Shown here: one piece after another, positions 26,353 through 34,558 of the stretch
Layout of the letters: every line of letters starts with the position of its first letter
Position numbering within the stretch: position 1 is the stretch's first letter
Origin: Oligoflexia bacterium
GTDB taxonomy: Bacteria; Bdellovibrionota; UBA1018; CAIPTA01; JAALKR01
Assembly: GCA_011087955.1 (NCBI GenBank)
Contig: JAALKR010000003.1
Coordinates: forward strand, 1-37,448
Reading direction: 5' to 3'
Length of the DNA stretch: 37,448 nt
Position numbers and translations under genes: made by a program
Notes under the pieces: model-generated
Databases searched by the model: none
What the model saw: the letters and a program-made list of their open reading frames with translations, nothing else
Told to the model about the DNA's origin: nothing

Positions 26353-27296
26353 AAAAGGACTTTCCTGTCGATGCGGGCTTACAGGCCGCAATGCAATGGA
26401 ACGAAAAGATCGTAGCTCTCTATTTGGACGAGGAGAGTGTCACTGATTCAGAAATTGATTTAAGTGCTTCGTCGAATGAATTGAATCAGGGAGACCGCGT
26501 ATTCGCTTTTGATTGTGATGCGAATACTTTAGTGGGCATTGCGACGGGTATGGCAGTTTATGGGTTGCATCCGGTTGTTCATATTGCAGAAGAAGATCTA
26601 TTTTCCTCTGCGCTACAACAGCTAGGAAACGCGACAGCTCAGTATCGCTACCGCAGTGGCGGTCAGTATTCTGCCCCAATGACTGTTGTCGTAGAATATA
26701 GCGGTGGAATCAAAACGGATATGTTTATGGGCTCGATGCCGGGTATGCAAGTTTTTGCTCCGTCTAGCCAACAAGATTTTACAAATATACTCGATCACCT
26801 AACGCGTATACCGGATCCGACACTGGTCTACGCGCCAAAAGATTGGCCAGAAATTGATGATTTGCAACGAGCAGCGATGGAGTCCAGCGTGGATTATCGC
26901 AAGGCTCGAATTTTACGAGAAGGAACTGAACTCACTTTAGTGAGCTTCGGAACACTGACACAATTTGCCTATGCGCAGTTAGATGAGTGGGCAAATAGCG
27001 GGAGAAGCATAGAGCTCGTGGACTTGCGCTCTTTGAATCCGCTGGATGTGGATACCATAGTTACATCAGTCAAGAAGACAGGCCGCTTGGTAATTCTTCA
27101 GGAGAGCGCTCGTTCTTACGGAACCGCCGCAGAGCTAGCTGCGCAGATTTCAGAATATGCAATTGATTCATTATTAGCACCGGTGCGACGAATAGCTGGA
27201 TTTGACTTGCCGGACCCAGGGGCTTTACGAGAGGTGATTCGGCCGGATATGGCTATGCTCGAACAAGCGATAACGGAAGTTGCGCAGTTTCGGTAG
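26349..27296 (+). CDS. Degenerate E1-beta-like protein (pseudoenzyme)
   Basis: Clear homologue of 2-oxoacid dehydrogenase E1 beta: YRYRSGGQYSAPMTVVVEYSGG (99-120), VDLRSLNPLDVDTI and KKTGRLVILQESARSYGTAAE are all family landmarks. The activating glutamate is gone: where the intact copy reads LDERGIIG, this one reads DANTLVG, with Ala58 in the Glu position. The glycine-rich loop with its catalytic-region His is shortened to GGIKTDMFMGS. The first about 45 residues are also divergent. The start at 26349 overlaps the previous stop (ATGA), with GGAGGG upstream. The frame is full (315 residues), so loss of catalysis with retention of the fold is the simplest reading. Confidence 0.72.
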   Translation: MKKDFPVDAGLQAAMQWNEKIVALYLDEESVTDSEIDLSASSNELNQGDRVFAFDCDANTLVGIATGMAVYGLHPVVHIAEEDLFSSALQQLGNATAQYRYRSGGQYSAPMTVVVEYSGGIKTDMFMGSMPGMQVFAPSSQQDFTNILDHLTRIPDPTLVYAPKDWPEIDDLQRAAMESSVDYRKARILREGTELTLVSFGTLTQFAYAQLDEWANSGRSIELVDLRSLNPLDVDTIVTSVKKTGRLVILQESARSYGTAAELAAQISEYAIDSLLAPVRRIAGFDLPDPGALREVIRPDMAMLEQAITEVAQFR

Positions 27297-27311
27297 ATTT
27301 GAGGAGGAACG

Positions 27312-28604
27312 ATGGAATTAATAATGCCCGATCTTGGTGAAGGTGTAACCGAAGGTGAAATCGCACGCTGGTTAGTGAATAAAGGCGATGAGATCAAAGA
27401 AGACCAAGTTGTTCTCGAAGTTATGACGGATAAGGCAACAGTTGAAATCCTGGCGACTTCTTCTGGTGTAGTTAGCGATATTAAATTCTCCGAAGGGGAG
27501 ATGGTTGATGTTGGCTCGGTTTTGCTTACTGTTGCTGGTGGAGCTGCTGACGGAGCTGCTAGTAATGGCAATAATGGCGAAGTAGCTATTGCAAGGTCTT
27601 CGATGCAAATGGCCTCAGTTTCTAGTGGATCTAGTGCATTGGTTGCACCTGCGTCTGTACAAGCAGCCCCAGCAGTTCGCAAATTAGCTCGTGGAAAAGG
27701 AATTGATCTAACTCAAGTGCAGGGAACAGGTCCCAAGGGGCGTATTCTACTTTCCGATATTGAGAGCTTTAATGGTGCAGGTGTACCTGCAGATACAGAT
27801 GTTAGTGCCAGCTCAGGTGCTGGAGCCAGTCCAGCACCAATGCAACAAGCCTATCAGCCGACTCCAGTCTTCCCAGTTATCGCTGATAAGCCAAGGGAGG
27901 AGAGAGTTCCGGTTCGCGGAGTCCGTAAGTCCATTGCGAAGAAAATGGCGGAGTCTAAGCGCACAGCGGCTCACTTTACTTGCGTGGAAGAGATTGATGT
28001 AACTGAGCTGGTAGAGTTTCGTAATTCCATTAAGGAACAGACAAAGACTCAAGGCGTGAATGTTACCTATATGCCGTTCATTGCTAAGGCTTGTATTTTT
28101 GCCCTTCGCAAGATGCCAGCACTAAACGCCAGTTTGGTGGAACATGCGGATGGCTCTGGAGAAATCGTCTACAAAAATTATTATAACTTAGGCATCGCTG
28201 TGGATACGGAAGATGGTCTTACCGTACCAGTGGTGAAAGACGTCGATCGGAAGAGTTTTTTACATGTAGCATCGGAGATTAGCGATGTTGGCGCTAGAGC
28301 TCGTCAAAGAAAATTAGGGCCAAACGATTTTGGCGATGGTACATTCACAATTTCCAATGCGGGCAAGGTCGGTGGACTTTTTGCGACCCCGATTATTAAC
28401 TACCCAGAAGTAGCGATTCTTGGTGTGCATGAGATTCGCAAGCGTCCGATGGTTGTAAACAATGAAATTAAAATCAGAGATGTTATGTATCTTTCAATTT
28501 CGTTGGATCATCGTGTGGCGGATGGGGCGCATGGAATTCACTTCTTAAATGAAGTTGCACAATATTTATCAAACCCGAAGAAGTTTCTCTTGGAGATGTA
28601 TTAA
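27312..28604 (+). CDS. 2-oxoacid dehydrogenase E2 (lipoamide acyltransferase)
   Basis: Core acyltransferase of a pyruvate or branched-chain 2-oxoacid dehydrogenase complex. One lipoyl domain (1-76) with the lipoylated Lys41 in VMTDKATVEI; an Ala/Ser/Gly-rich linker; a peripheral-subunit-binding domain (about 115-150, RKLARGKGIDLTQVQGTG); a second linker rich in Ala, Pro and Gln; and a catalytic domain ending in DHRVADG (399-405) with catalytic His400 and Asp404. GAGGAGG precedes the start. It lies between two E1-like pseudoenzyme genes, upstream of lpd and lipB and downstream of lipA, so the operon makes both the complex core and its cofactor. Confidence 0.92.
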   Translation: MELIMPDLGEGVTEGEIARWLVNKGDEIKEDQVVLEVMTDKATVEILATSSGVVSDIKFSEGEMVDVGSVLLTVAGGAADGAASNGNNGEVAIARSSMQMASVSSGSSALVAPASVQAAPAVRKLARGKGIDLTQVQGTGPKGRILLSDIESFNGAGVPADTDVSASSGAGASPAPMQQAYQPTPVFPVIADKPREERVPVRGVRKSIAKKMAESKRTAAHFTCVEEIDVTELVEFRNSIKEQTKTQGVNVTYMPFIAKACIFALRKMPALNASLVEHADGSGEIVYKNYYNLGIAVDTEDGLTVPVVKDVDRKSFLHVASEISDVGARARQRKLGPNDFGDGTFTISNAGKVGGLFATPIINYPEVAILGVHEIRKRPMVVNNEIKIRDVMYLSISLDHRVADGAHGIHFLNEVAQYLSNPKKFLLEMY

Positions 28605-29600
28605 TTGTTCATGGAATCGACTACGACGGAAAAAAATAAAAGCTCAAAGAAGAAGGGTAAAAGCACTTTCCCGAAAGACGTGTTTGAGAAAAAAGAATGG
28701 CACGAGCGACTTGGAGAAGACTTTTGGAAACAGTTACATCGCGCGGCACTCATGATGGAGAAGCTAGATCGACGATTAGCGGATCCGGGAAGTTCGACTT
28801 TCATTGATTATAAATCACAAAAAGGTTCGATTGCCCAAGGGCTGGCATTGGTTGCAACCTTGGATTGTGATGATGCTCTCTTTTTGCCACGAATGATTTC
28901 ATTAGCCGCTCTTTATCGAGGCGTAACAGTGGAGCAGTTCGTCGGCCAGTGGCTAGGCAATCTACTCGATCCCGGAAAGGGTCGTTTAGAGCCAGGAAAT
29001 TTCTGCTCAGAGGCATTTCATTTGGTGCCGCGTATAGGGTATGGTCACCGGTGGGTTTTTCATGCGGTTGGGATGGCCACGGCGATGCGATTGCAAAATC
29101 ACTCTAAGTTGGTTTGTGTTCCTTTGTTTAAGAAAGATCTTCAGACAACGGAAGTACAAAAATTAATGAGTTTTGTGGCAAAACAGCCGTTACCAATCGC
29201 ATTCCTTATTGTGGATGGAGGGGGTGGTGAGTTTGCTAAAGCTGTAGGCTTACGTGAGAAAGGAACCGAGGAAACAGACTTTCTTGAGGTTCTGAAGTTT
29301 TTGAAAAATCAGTTGGATCGAATACGTTTCCGCAAGGAAGCAGCGGTATTATCATTTTGTAATCCCGCATGGCAGGAACAATCGATTACGACTTTGTTAG
29401 AAAAATTCTTAGATGCCAAGGGATGGAGTCAGGAAGAAACGCTACATGCACAAGTTCTGGATGAAGTGAGCTATGGTATCGAGCGCGCTACAATGATTCC
29501 GGCTCCGCCCAAATCAACAGTCGTGCAGGACCTCACTCACCAAATTCACCCGAATTTGGAGCGACAATGGCTAGAGTGGAGAAAGGTTCATGGCAAATAA
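28605..29600 (+). CDS. Degenerate E1-alpha-like protein, full-length form
   Basis: Homologue of E1 alpha by landmarks: LPRMISLAALYRGVTVEQFV (94-113), DPGKGRLEPGNF (122-133), HLVPRIGYGHRWVFHAVGMA (139-158). These match the 'SYRDHGALLARG', 'DPCKGR' and 'PVSS...HAVG' blocks of the family. The cofactor site is destroyed: the GDG position reads FKK (about 175-177) and the NN position reads DG (204-205). A Lys-rich N-terminal tail (about 30 residues) is extra. The start may be TTG at 28605, directly after the E2 stop (GGAGAT 7 nt before), or ATG at 28611. It overlaps lpd by 11 nt, so its place between E2 and E3 is fixed. Probably a structural or regulatory pseudo-subunit. Confidence 0.7.
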   Translation: MFMESTTTEKNKSSKKKGKSTFPKDVFEKKEWHERLGEDFWKQLHRAALMMEKLDRRLADPGSSTFIDYKSQKGSIAQGLALVATLDCDDALFLPRMISLAALYRGVTVEQFVGQWLGNLLDPGKGRLEPGNFCSEAFHLVPRIGYGHRWVFHAVGMATAMRLQNHSKLVCVPLFKKDLQTTEVQKLMSFVAKQPLPIAFLIVDGGGGEFAKAVGLREKGTEETDFLEVLKFLKNQLDRIRFRKEAAVLSFCNPAWQEQSITTLLEKFLDAKGWSQEETLHAQVLDEVSYGIERATMIPAPPKSTVVQDLTHQIHPNLERQWLEWRKVHGK

Positions 29601-31002
29601 AAAATTTGGTGCAGTCGTTATTGGAGCAGGACCTGGCGGTTACGTATGTGCAATTCGATTAGCGCAGCTTGGTATCCAGACAGCAATTGTAGAAAAAGAG
29701 TATTATGGCGGTGTTTGTCTAAACGTGGGCTGTATTCCTTCTAAAGCACTGATTAAGGCATCTACGTTATATGAGCAAATGCAACATGCCGAGAATTTTG
29801 GATTCAAAGTTAAGGACATGTCGGTTGATTTTGCAGCCATGCAGACTTGGAAACAATCCGTAGTTAAAAAGCTAACCAGCGGAATTGGCCAGCTCCTAAA
29901 GGGCAATAAAGTAGAGATTTTCAACGGTGAGGCATTATTCCAGTCGGATAAGAAGCTAGAGATTGTTTCGAAGAATGGCCGAGAGACAATTGAGGCAGAT
30001 AATTTTGTAATTGCTGTGGGCTCAAGCCCGATTGAGCTGCCAAGCTTTCAGTTTGATGAAAAGAATATTTTATCTTCTACCGGCGCACTTGCGATTAATA
30101 AGGAAGTAAAGTCTGCCATTGTGATTGGTGGCGGTTATATTGGTCTAGAACTCGGTACTTATCTTGCAAAGTTTGGTACAGACGTCACTATTTTGGAAGC
30201 GGAAGAGAGAATTCTTCCAACTTACGACAAAGACGTGGCCGACGTGATGGCTCGTGGCCTTAAAAAACGGGGTATTAAGTTTATATCCAAGGCGTTTGCA
30301 AAATCGGTCAAGGCATCGGGTAAGAACCAAGAGGTTACCGTTGAAGTGGAAGGTGAATTTCGCACACTCAGTGCAGAAAAAATCTTAGTGACTGTGGGGC
30401 GCCGGCCGAACGAAATGGCAGGCATTGAGAATACGAGTGTGAAGGTAGAGAAAGGTTTCATTCTTGTGAATGCACAGCTTCGAACCAATGTTCCGCATAT
30501 ATATGCGATTGGTGATGTGGCCGGACAGCCTATGCTAGCTCATAAGGCATCCAAAGAAGGATTAGTGGCGGCAGAAGTGATTGCTGGTGTGTCCGGCGTA
30601 GCCTATGATGTTCGTGCAATTCCTGCGGTTATTTTTGGCGAGCCGGAACTATCTACGGTCGGATTGTCAGAGATGGAAGCTAAAGCCCAGGGAATCGAAA
30701 CGTTCTCTGGAGCATTCCCATTCGCAGCGCTTGGTAAATCCATTGCCGCACAAGAAACGGATGGCTTTGCTAAAGTTATTGGCGATAAAAAAACTGGGCA
30801 AGTTATTGGCGCTGCCATCGTTGGCCATGAAAGCTCTGGCCTGATCGCCGAAGTGGCTTTAGCGATTGAAGCAGGGTTGCAAGTAGAAGATATTGCCCTA
30901 ACGGTACATGCGCACCCCACTTTAGCAGAAGCAACGATGGAGGCAGCAGAAGTAGCACTTGGTCACCCGATTCACATAATGGCGAAACGCCCAAGAAAAT
31001 AA
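29590..31002 (+). CDS. lpdA: Dihydrolipoamide dehydrogenase (E3)
   Basis: Flavoprotein that reoxidises dihydrolipoamide on E2 with NAD. Seen: FAD motif GAGPGG (12-17), redox-active disulfide Cys43/Cys48 in GGVCLNVGCIPSK, NAD-binding VIGGGYIGLELG, second FAD motif IYAIGDVAG, and the C-terminal catalytic pair in HAHPTLAEA. The 470-residue length is normal. The start lies within the last codons of the preceding pseudo-E1-alpha gene (11-nt overlap), with GGAGAAAGG upstream. lipB follows after a single base. Confidence 0.96.
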   Translation: MANKKFGAVVIGAGPGGYVCAIRLAQLGIQTAIVEKEYYGGVCLNVGCIPSKALIKASTLYEQMQHAENFGFKVKDMSVDFAAMQTWKQSVVKKLTSGIGQLLKGNKVEIFNGEALFQSDKKLEIVSKNGRETIEADNFVIAVGSSPIELPSFQFDEKNILSSTGALAINKEVKSAIVIGGGYIGLELGTYLAKFGTDVTILEAEERILPTYDKDVADVMARGLKKRGIKFISKAFAKSVKASGKNQEVTVEVEGEFRTLSAEKILVTVGRRPNEMAGIENTSVKVEKGFILVNAQLRTNVPHIYAIGDVAGQPMLAHKASKEGLVAAEVIAGVSGVAYDVRAIPAVIFGEPELSTVGLSEMEAKAQGIETFSGAFPFAALGKSIAAQETDGFAKVIGDKKTGQVIGAAIVGHESSGLIAEVALAIEAGLQVEDIALTVHAHPTLAEATMEAAEVALGHPIHIMAKRPRK

Positions 31003-31003
31003 G

Positions 31004-31669
31004 ATGGATACTCAACGCCTTGGCACTATTGAGTACGCAGAAGCACATATGCTGCAAATGGATTTTGTAGAGCGGCGGATAGTCGGCGATATTAAAGATA
31101 CAATTTTGAGTTTGGAGCACGAGCCAGTCGTTACTCTCGGAAAGAAGTTTCCAAACTTGCGGAAATTGCAGGAATCCGGACAGAAGAGCTGGGAAGGCTA
31201 TCCACTAGTTTATTCGGAAAGAGGAGGCGAGGCGACCTTTCATGGACCGGGGCAAATAGTTGTCTATCCGATATTGAAGTTACGGCAGAAGCTGGGTCCT
31301 AGTGGCTTTATTCGAGTTTTGGAAAAATCCATTATTAATTGTTTGGCTGAATACGGTTTATGCGCTTTTACAAAAGCGGAGGCGACCGGAGTTTGGGTGA
31401 AAGATTCTGGAAGCCGAGATCGAAAGATAGCGTCTATTGGGATTGCTGTACGCAAGTGGGTTACCTACCATGGGTTAGCGCTGAATGTAGACACTGACTT
31501 GCATGGTTTCTCGGTGATAGAACCTTGTGGATTTAATCCGTCAGTGATGATCAATTTGGTAGACTTGGTACCTTCAGGTAGAAATATCAATATGATGGAA
31601 GTCGAATCGATTTTACTGGATAAACTCGTGGCTGAAATCCAATCGGCTAGGGTGGCAGAGGAAAATTAA
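31004..31669 (+). CDS. lipB: Octanoyl-ACP:protein octanoyltransferase
   Basis: Transfers octanoate from acyl carrier protein to the lipoyl lysine of E2, the step before LipA. Motifs seen: RGGEATFHGPGQ (73-84), GVWV, KIASIGIAVRKWVTYHGLAL with catalytic Lys141, and Cys175 in IEPCGF. The length of 221 residues is normal. It sits one base after lpd and overlaps sfsA by one base (TAATG), so it is co-translated with both. Together with lipA it makes the operon self-sufficient for lipoate. Confidence 0.95.
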   Translation: MDTQRLGTIEYAEAHMLQMDFVERRIVGDIKDTILSLEHEPVVTLGKKFPNLRKLQESGQKSWEGYPLVYSERGGEATFHGPGQIVVYPILKLRQKLGPSGFIRVLEKSIINCLAEYGLCAFTKAEATGVWVKDSGSRDRKIASIGIAVRKWVTYHGLALNVDTDLHGFSVIEPCGFNPSVMINLVDLVPSGRNINMMEVESILLDKLVAEIQSARVAEEN

Positions 31670-32388
31670 TGGAATTACCAAAACCAATTGTCAAAGGTAA
31701 GCTACTAGGGCGACGAAAGCGATTTTTTGCAGATGTGGAGTTGGCCAATGGCGAAGTGGTCGCTCATTGTCCAAATCCAGGCTCAATGCGAGGAAATGCG
31801 GAACCAGGGTCACGGGTTTGGCTATGGGATATGGGTGCTGATCATTTAGAGCATGGCAGAAAATTACGTTATCGTTGGTTGCTTGTAGAGTCCCGTGGCG
31901 TAAAAGTTTGTATTGATACAAACTTTACAAATCCATTCGTACAGAAGTTACTGGAGCAAAAGCAAATTCCGGAGCTTTCAGAATATTTTGAAATTTTGAC
32001 TGAGTTTACGATTGGGGATTCACGATTTGATTTTCTATTAATGGGCCAGGAGAAATCAAGTCCATGCGTTGTGGAAGTAAAATCAGTCTCTATGTTCGAG
32101 GGTGGTGTTGGTTACTTCCCTGATTCCGTTACTATTCGTGGCCAAAAGCACTTAGTTGAGCTTGCAGAACTAGCCAGGCAAGGAATTCGTTCCGTCCTCT
32201 TCTTTGTGGTACAACGATCTGGTCTAAAAGAAATGCGTCCGGCAGATCATATTGATGTTGTATACGGAGAGTATTTGCGAGACGCAATGGACCATGGTGT
32301 AGAAGTGCTTGTCTATGAGACGTCTCTTGAGAGCGAAGGAAGTGTAGAGTTAGGCAAAAAATTGGAGCTGAATTTAAGTGCTGAATGA
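31669..32388 (+). CDS. sfsA: SfsA family protein (PD-(D/E)xK-like fold)
   Basis: Homologue of the 'sugar fermentation stimulation' protein, a DNA-binding family with a nuclease-like fold whose true role is unsettled. Family signatures: CPNPGSM (34-40) and FPDSVTIRGQKHLVEL (150-165). A PD-(D/E)xK-like set is present as Asp121 in SRFDF and Glu136/Lys138 in VEVKS. It overlaps lipB by one base and the polyprenyl synthase gene by 11 nt. Why it belongs to a lipoate operon is unclear. Confidence 0.92.
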   Translation: MELPKPIVKGKLLGRRKRFFADVELANGEVVAHCPNPGSMRGNAEPGSRVWLWDMGADHLEHGRKLRYRWLLVESRGVKVCIDTNFTNPFVQKLLEQKQIPELSEYFEILTEFTIGDSRFDFLLMGQEKSSPCVVEVKSVSMFEGGVGYFPDSVTIRGQKHLVELAELARQGIRSVLFFVVQRSGLKEMRPADHIDVVYGEYLRDAMDHGVEVLVYETSLESEGSVELGKKLELNLSAE

Positions 32389-33442
32389 GATTCAGGCAAA
32401 ATATCGAGAGCAAATTGATGCAGAATTTTATGCGGCATTATTTGCAGAGCCTACTACTAAAGAGTCCAATTTACGGGAAATGATTCGCTATCACTATGAC
32501 ACGGGCGGGAAGCGTATTCGACCACTTTCTGTCGCATTTGCGGCAGAGCAGGAATGGGCCTCTCAGCAGCGTTCCTCTCAGTGCAGCTCAAATGATTCGC
32601 AGCCAATAAGCGCGGAAGAAGAAAAAAAGCAGAAAATCATGTCTTTTGCAGTAGCGGTAGAGATGATTCACAACGCAACTTTAATTCATGACGACCTTCA
32701 AGACGGGGATGAAGTTCGGCGCGGTCAACCGACTCTTTGGAAGCGTTTCTCACCGGAGCAAGCGATTAATTGTGGCGATCTACTTTTTTTTACAGCTTTG
32801 CGAACGATCCAATCTGGTACTTATTCCCCTGCCGTATCTTTAGCTTTGCAAGCACTCCTAACAGAGAAAACAGAATTAGTGATTGAAGGACAAGGCGAAG
32901 AGTTTCGTTTGAAGCAAGGGTTACAGGATAAGGGAGCCCTGCCCAGCCCTACGGACTACGAACGAATGGTTCTAGGCAAAACAGGTGCTTTATTTTCCAT
33001 GCCACTCCTTGGCGGAGCTATTATCGCAGGAGCATCTCAATATTCCTTAACTAAACTGACTCGAGGAGCTTCAGCTTTGGGGCATGCGTTTCAAGTGCAA
33101 GATGACTATATCGATATTTGGGGTGAAAAGGGGAGAGACCAATGTGCGACAGATATTGCGGAAGGAAAACTTTCTTTTCCGGTGATTATGACTTTTGAGT
33201 CTTTCAAAGATAGCTTCGTCGCTGAGCCAGACCAAAAGCGCTTCGTAAATATTATTGCAAAGGAGCGAGAGGCGACTAGCTTAGGCGAAATCGATTGGGC
33301 GGTTGGGTTAATGAATCAGCTGGGTATTCAAGAACAAGTTCGACAACGATTCTTTAGGTTCCAAAGTGAATTCGACGAGACTGGATACTGGCAGGATATG
33401 TTGCAGTCGCTATTTGATCGGATCGCTGAAAAGGTTCTCTAG
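32378..33442 (+). CDS. Polyprenyl diphosphate synthase
   Basis: Trans-isoprenyl diphosphate synthase that condenses isopentenyl diphosphate with an allylic primer. The first aspartate-rich motif is IHDDLQDGDEVRRG (Asp105, 106, 109) and the second is QVQDDYID (Asp242, 243, 246). GGKRIRP (43-49) and KTGALF (201-206) are also present. The residue five before the first Asp is small (Ala100), which in this family tends to allow longer chains, so a geranylgeranyl or longer product is possible. The start is GTG at 32378, inside the end of sfsA. A Gln/Ser-rich insertion lies near 60-85. Last gene of the operon. Confidence 0.88.
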   Translation: MLNEIQAKYREQIDAEFYAALFAEPTTKESNLREMIRYHYDTGGKRIRPLSVAFAAEQEWASQQRSSQCSSNDSQPISAEEEKKQKIMSFAVAVEMIHNATLIHDDLQDGDEVRRGQPTLWKRFSPEQAINCGDLLFFTALRTIQSGTYSPAVSLALQALLTEKTELVIEGQGEEFRLKQGLQDKGALPSPTDYERMVLGKTGALFSMPLLGGAIIAGASQYSLTKLTRGASALGHAFQVQDDYIDIWGEKGRDQCATDIAEGKLSFPVIMTFESFKDSFVAEPDQKRFVNIIAKEREATSLGEIDWAVGLMNQLGIQEQVRQRFFRFQSEFDETGYWQDMLQSLFDRIAEKVL

Positions 33443-33458
33443 TTCACTGAAAAGTTTA

Positions 33459-34421
33459 CTAGTCTTTCGATTTTGCAAAAGTAGTCTGGTTACGCCCATT
33501 CTTCTTAGAACTATATAATGCCTGATCCGCTTCTTTATATAGATCAATATAATTCTTATGGTCTTTCGTAATGTTAGCGTAGCCAATACTGATAGTGATT
33601 GAAATTGTTTTTTCATCGTATTTGAACATATGGTTTTCGACCATTGCACGAATTTTTTCAGCCACGTCTTTAGCGCGCTCCACTGAAGAGTTAGAAAGCA
33701 AAAGTACGAATTCTTCCCCGCCCCAACGACCAAGGAGCTCACGTTCATGCAGTCCAGAATTTTTCACGACGTTCACTAATTCTCGCAGCACAAAATCGCC
33801 GGCATCATGTCCGTGCGTATCATTGACTTTCTTGAAGTGGTCGATGTCGAACAAGATGACTGGAAAGCTTGTGTGTAGAGCTTTAGCTCGTTTGAATTCT
33901 GCCTCGAACGCTTGGCTAATATAGTTGCGATTAAAAACTCTTGTGAGGTCATCGTAATAGGCTGCGTTCGCCATATTATCTTGGTACAGAATTTCAATCT
34001 CACCGGCAGGAATATATTTCAAGATAGTGGTGCCCACCTTGATCATATCCTCTTTGTTGAGGCCGGTAGCGAAACTTAATTTTTGATCGTTAAGAAACGT
34101 TCCATTACGCGAACTCATATCCTCAACGGAGAAGCCGTCAGTAGTTTTTCGAATGACCGAATGTTGTCTGGATATATTTGCATCATTGATACGGATCTGA
34201 GCGGCTGAATCTCGTCCGACAACCATTTCTTCTTGGTTGAGGACAAACTTTTTCCCTTGCGGATTGCCACGAATGATAATTAGGATTGCGTCTTTGACCT
34301 TGGCCTTTTCGAGATCCATTTCTAGCGTATTGTTTTCAATGTCGATTGGAGAGGTTGGCCCCTCAACAATTTCATCGTCATCGAACGCGCCGCCTATATC
34401 ATTTGGGAGATCATCCAGCAT
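33459..34421 (-). CDS. FHA-GGDEF diguanylate cyclase, DgcB-like
   Basis: Makes cyclic di-GMP. Order: a short acidic N-terminal tail (1-45) containing GPTSPID (21-27); an FHA phosphothreonine-binding domain (about 46-137) with VVGRDS, SRQH (84-87) and SSRNGTFLN; and a GGDEF domain (about 155-316) with FDIDHFKKVND and GGEEF (234-238). The usual product-inhibition site RxxD is absent (His225 and Glu228 stand in its place). Bdellovibrio DgcB (Bd0742) has this same FHA-GGDEF layout and is activated by FHA binding of its own phosphorylated N-terminal threonine. Thr23 is a candidate here, though that is analogy. It is 16 bp from the convergent polyprenyl synthase gene and divergent from the GYF gene. 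Confidence 0.9.
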   Translation of the reverse strand: MLDDLPNDIGGAFDDDEIVEGPTSPIDIENNTLEMDLEKAKVKDAILIIIRGNPQGKKFVLNQEEMVVGRDSAAQIRINDANISRQHSVIRKTTDGFSVEDMSSRNGTFLNDQKLSFATGLNKEDMIKVGTTILKYIPAGEIEILYQDNMANAAYYDDLTRVFNRNYISQAFEAEFKRAKALHTSFPVILFDIDHFKKVNDTHGHDAGDFVLRELVNVVKNSGLHERELLGRWGGEEFVLLLSNSSVERAKDVAEKIRAMVENHMFKYDEKTISITISIGYANITKDHKNYIDLYKEADQALYSSKKNGRNQTTFAKSKD

Positions 34422-34526
34422 TACTGGTCCACTCTACACCCGATAGAGAATTTTTTGAAGAATTTCAATAAGATGCAGGAACAGGTTTTTTTTACTTACC
34501 ACCGGGGGCTAGGCATTTTTTTGTTT

Positions 34527-34557
34527 TTGATTCCAGGGCTTTAGCTTAACATATATA
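34527..34557 (+). promoter_or_regulatory. Possible promoter placed against the GYF gene start
   Basis: TTGATT at 34527-34532 and TATATA at 34552-34557 (19-bp spacing) resemble a -35/-10 pair. The -10 touches the ATG at 34559. No ribosome site lies before the ATG, and an in-frame TAA is the codon immediately before it. This promoter would start transcription inside the gene, so either another promoter upstream is used or translation is unusual. Confidence 0.3.
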
Positions 34558-34558
34558 A

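Noticed and set aside
25645-29600. The E1-like genes as decaying pseudogenes
   Set aside because: Frames are complete, free of internal stops, and joined to neighbours by short overlaps, which decay would disrupt; the changes concentrate in catalytic sites.
26349-29600. The E1-like alpha and beta proteins as the active E1 of this complex
   Set aside because: The activating Glu, the GDG...NN motif and the loop histidine are all missing together, so activity is implausible; an intact pair exists at 20216-22413.
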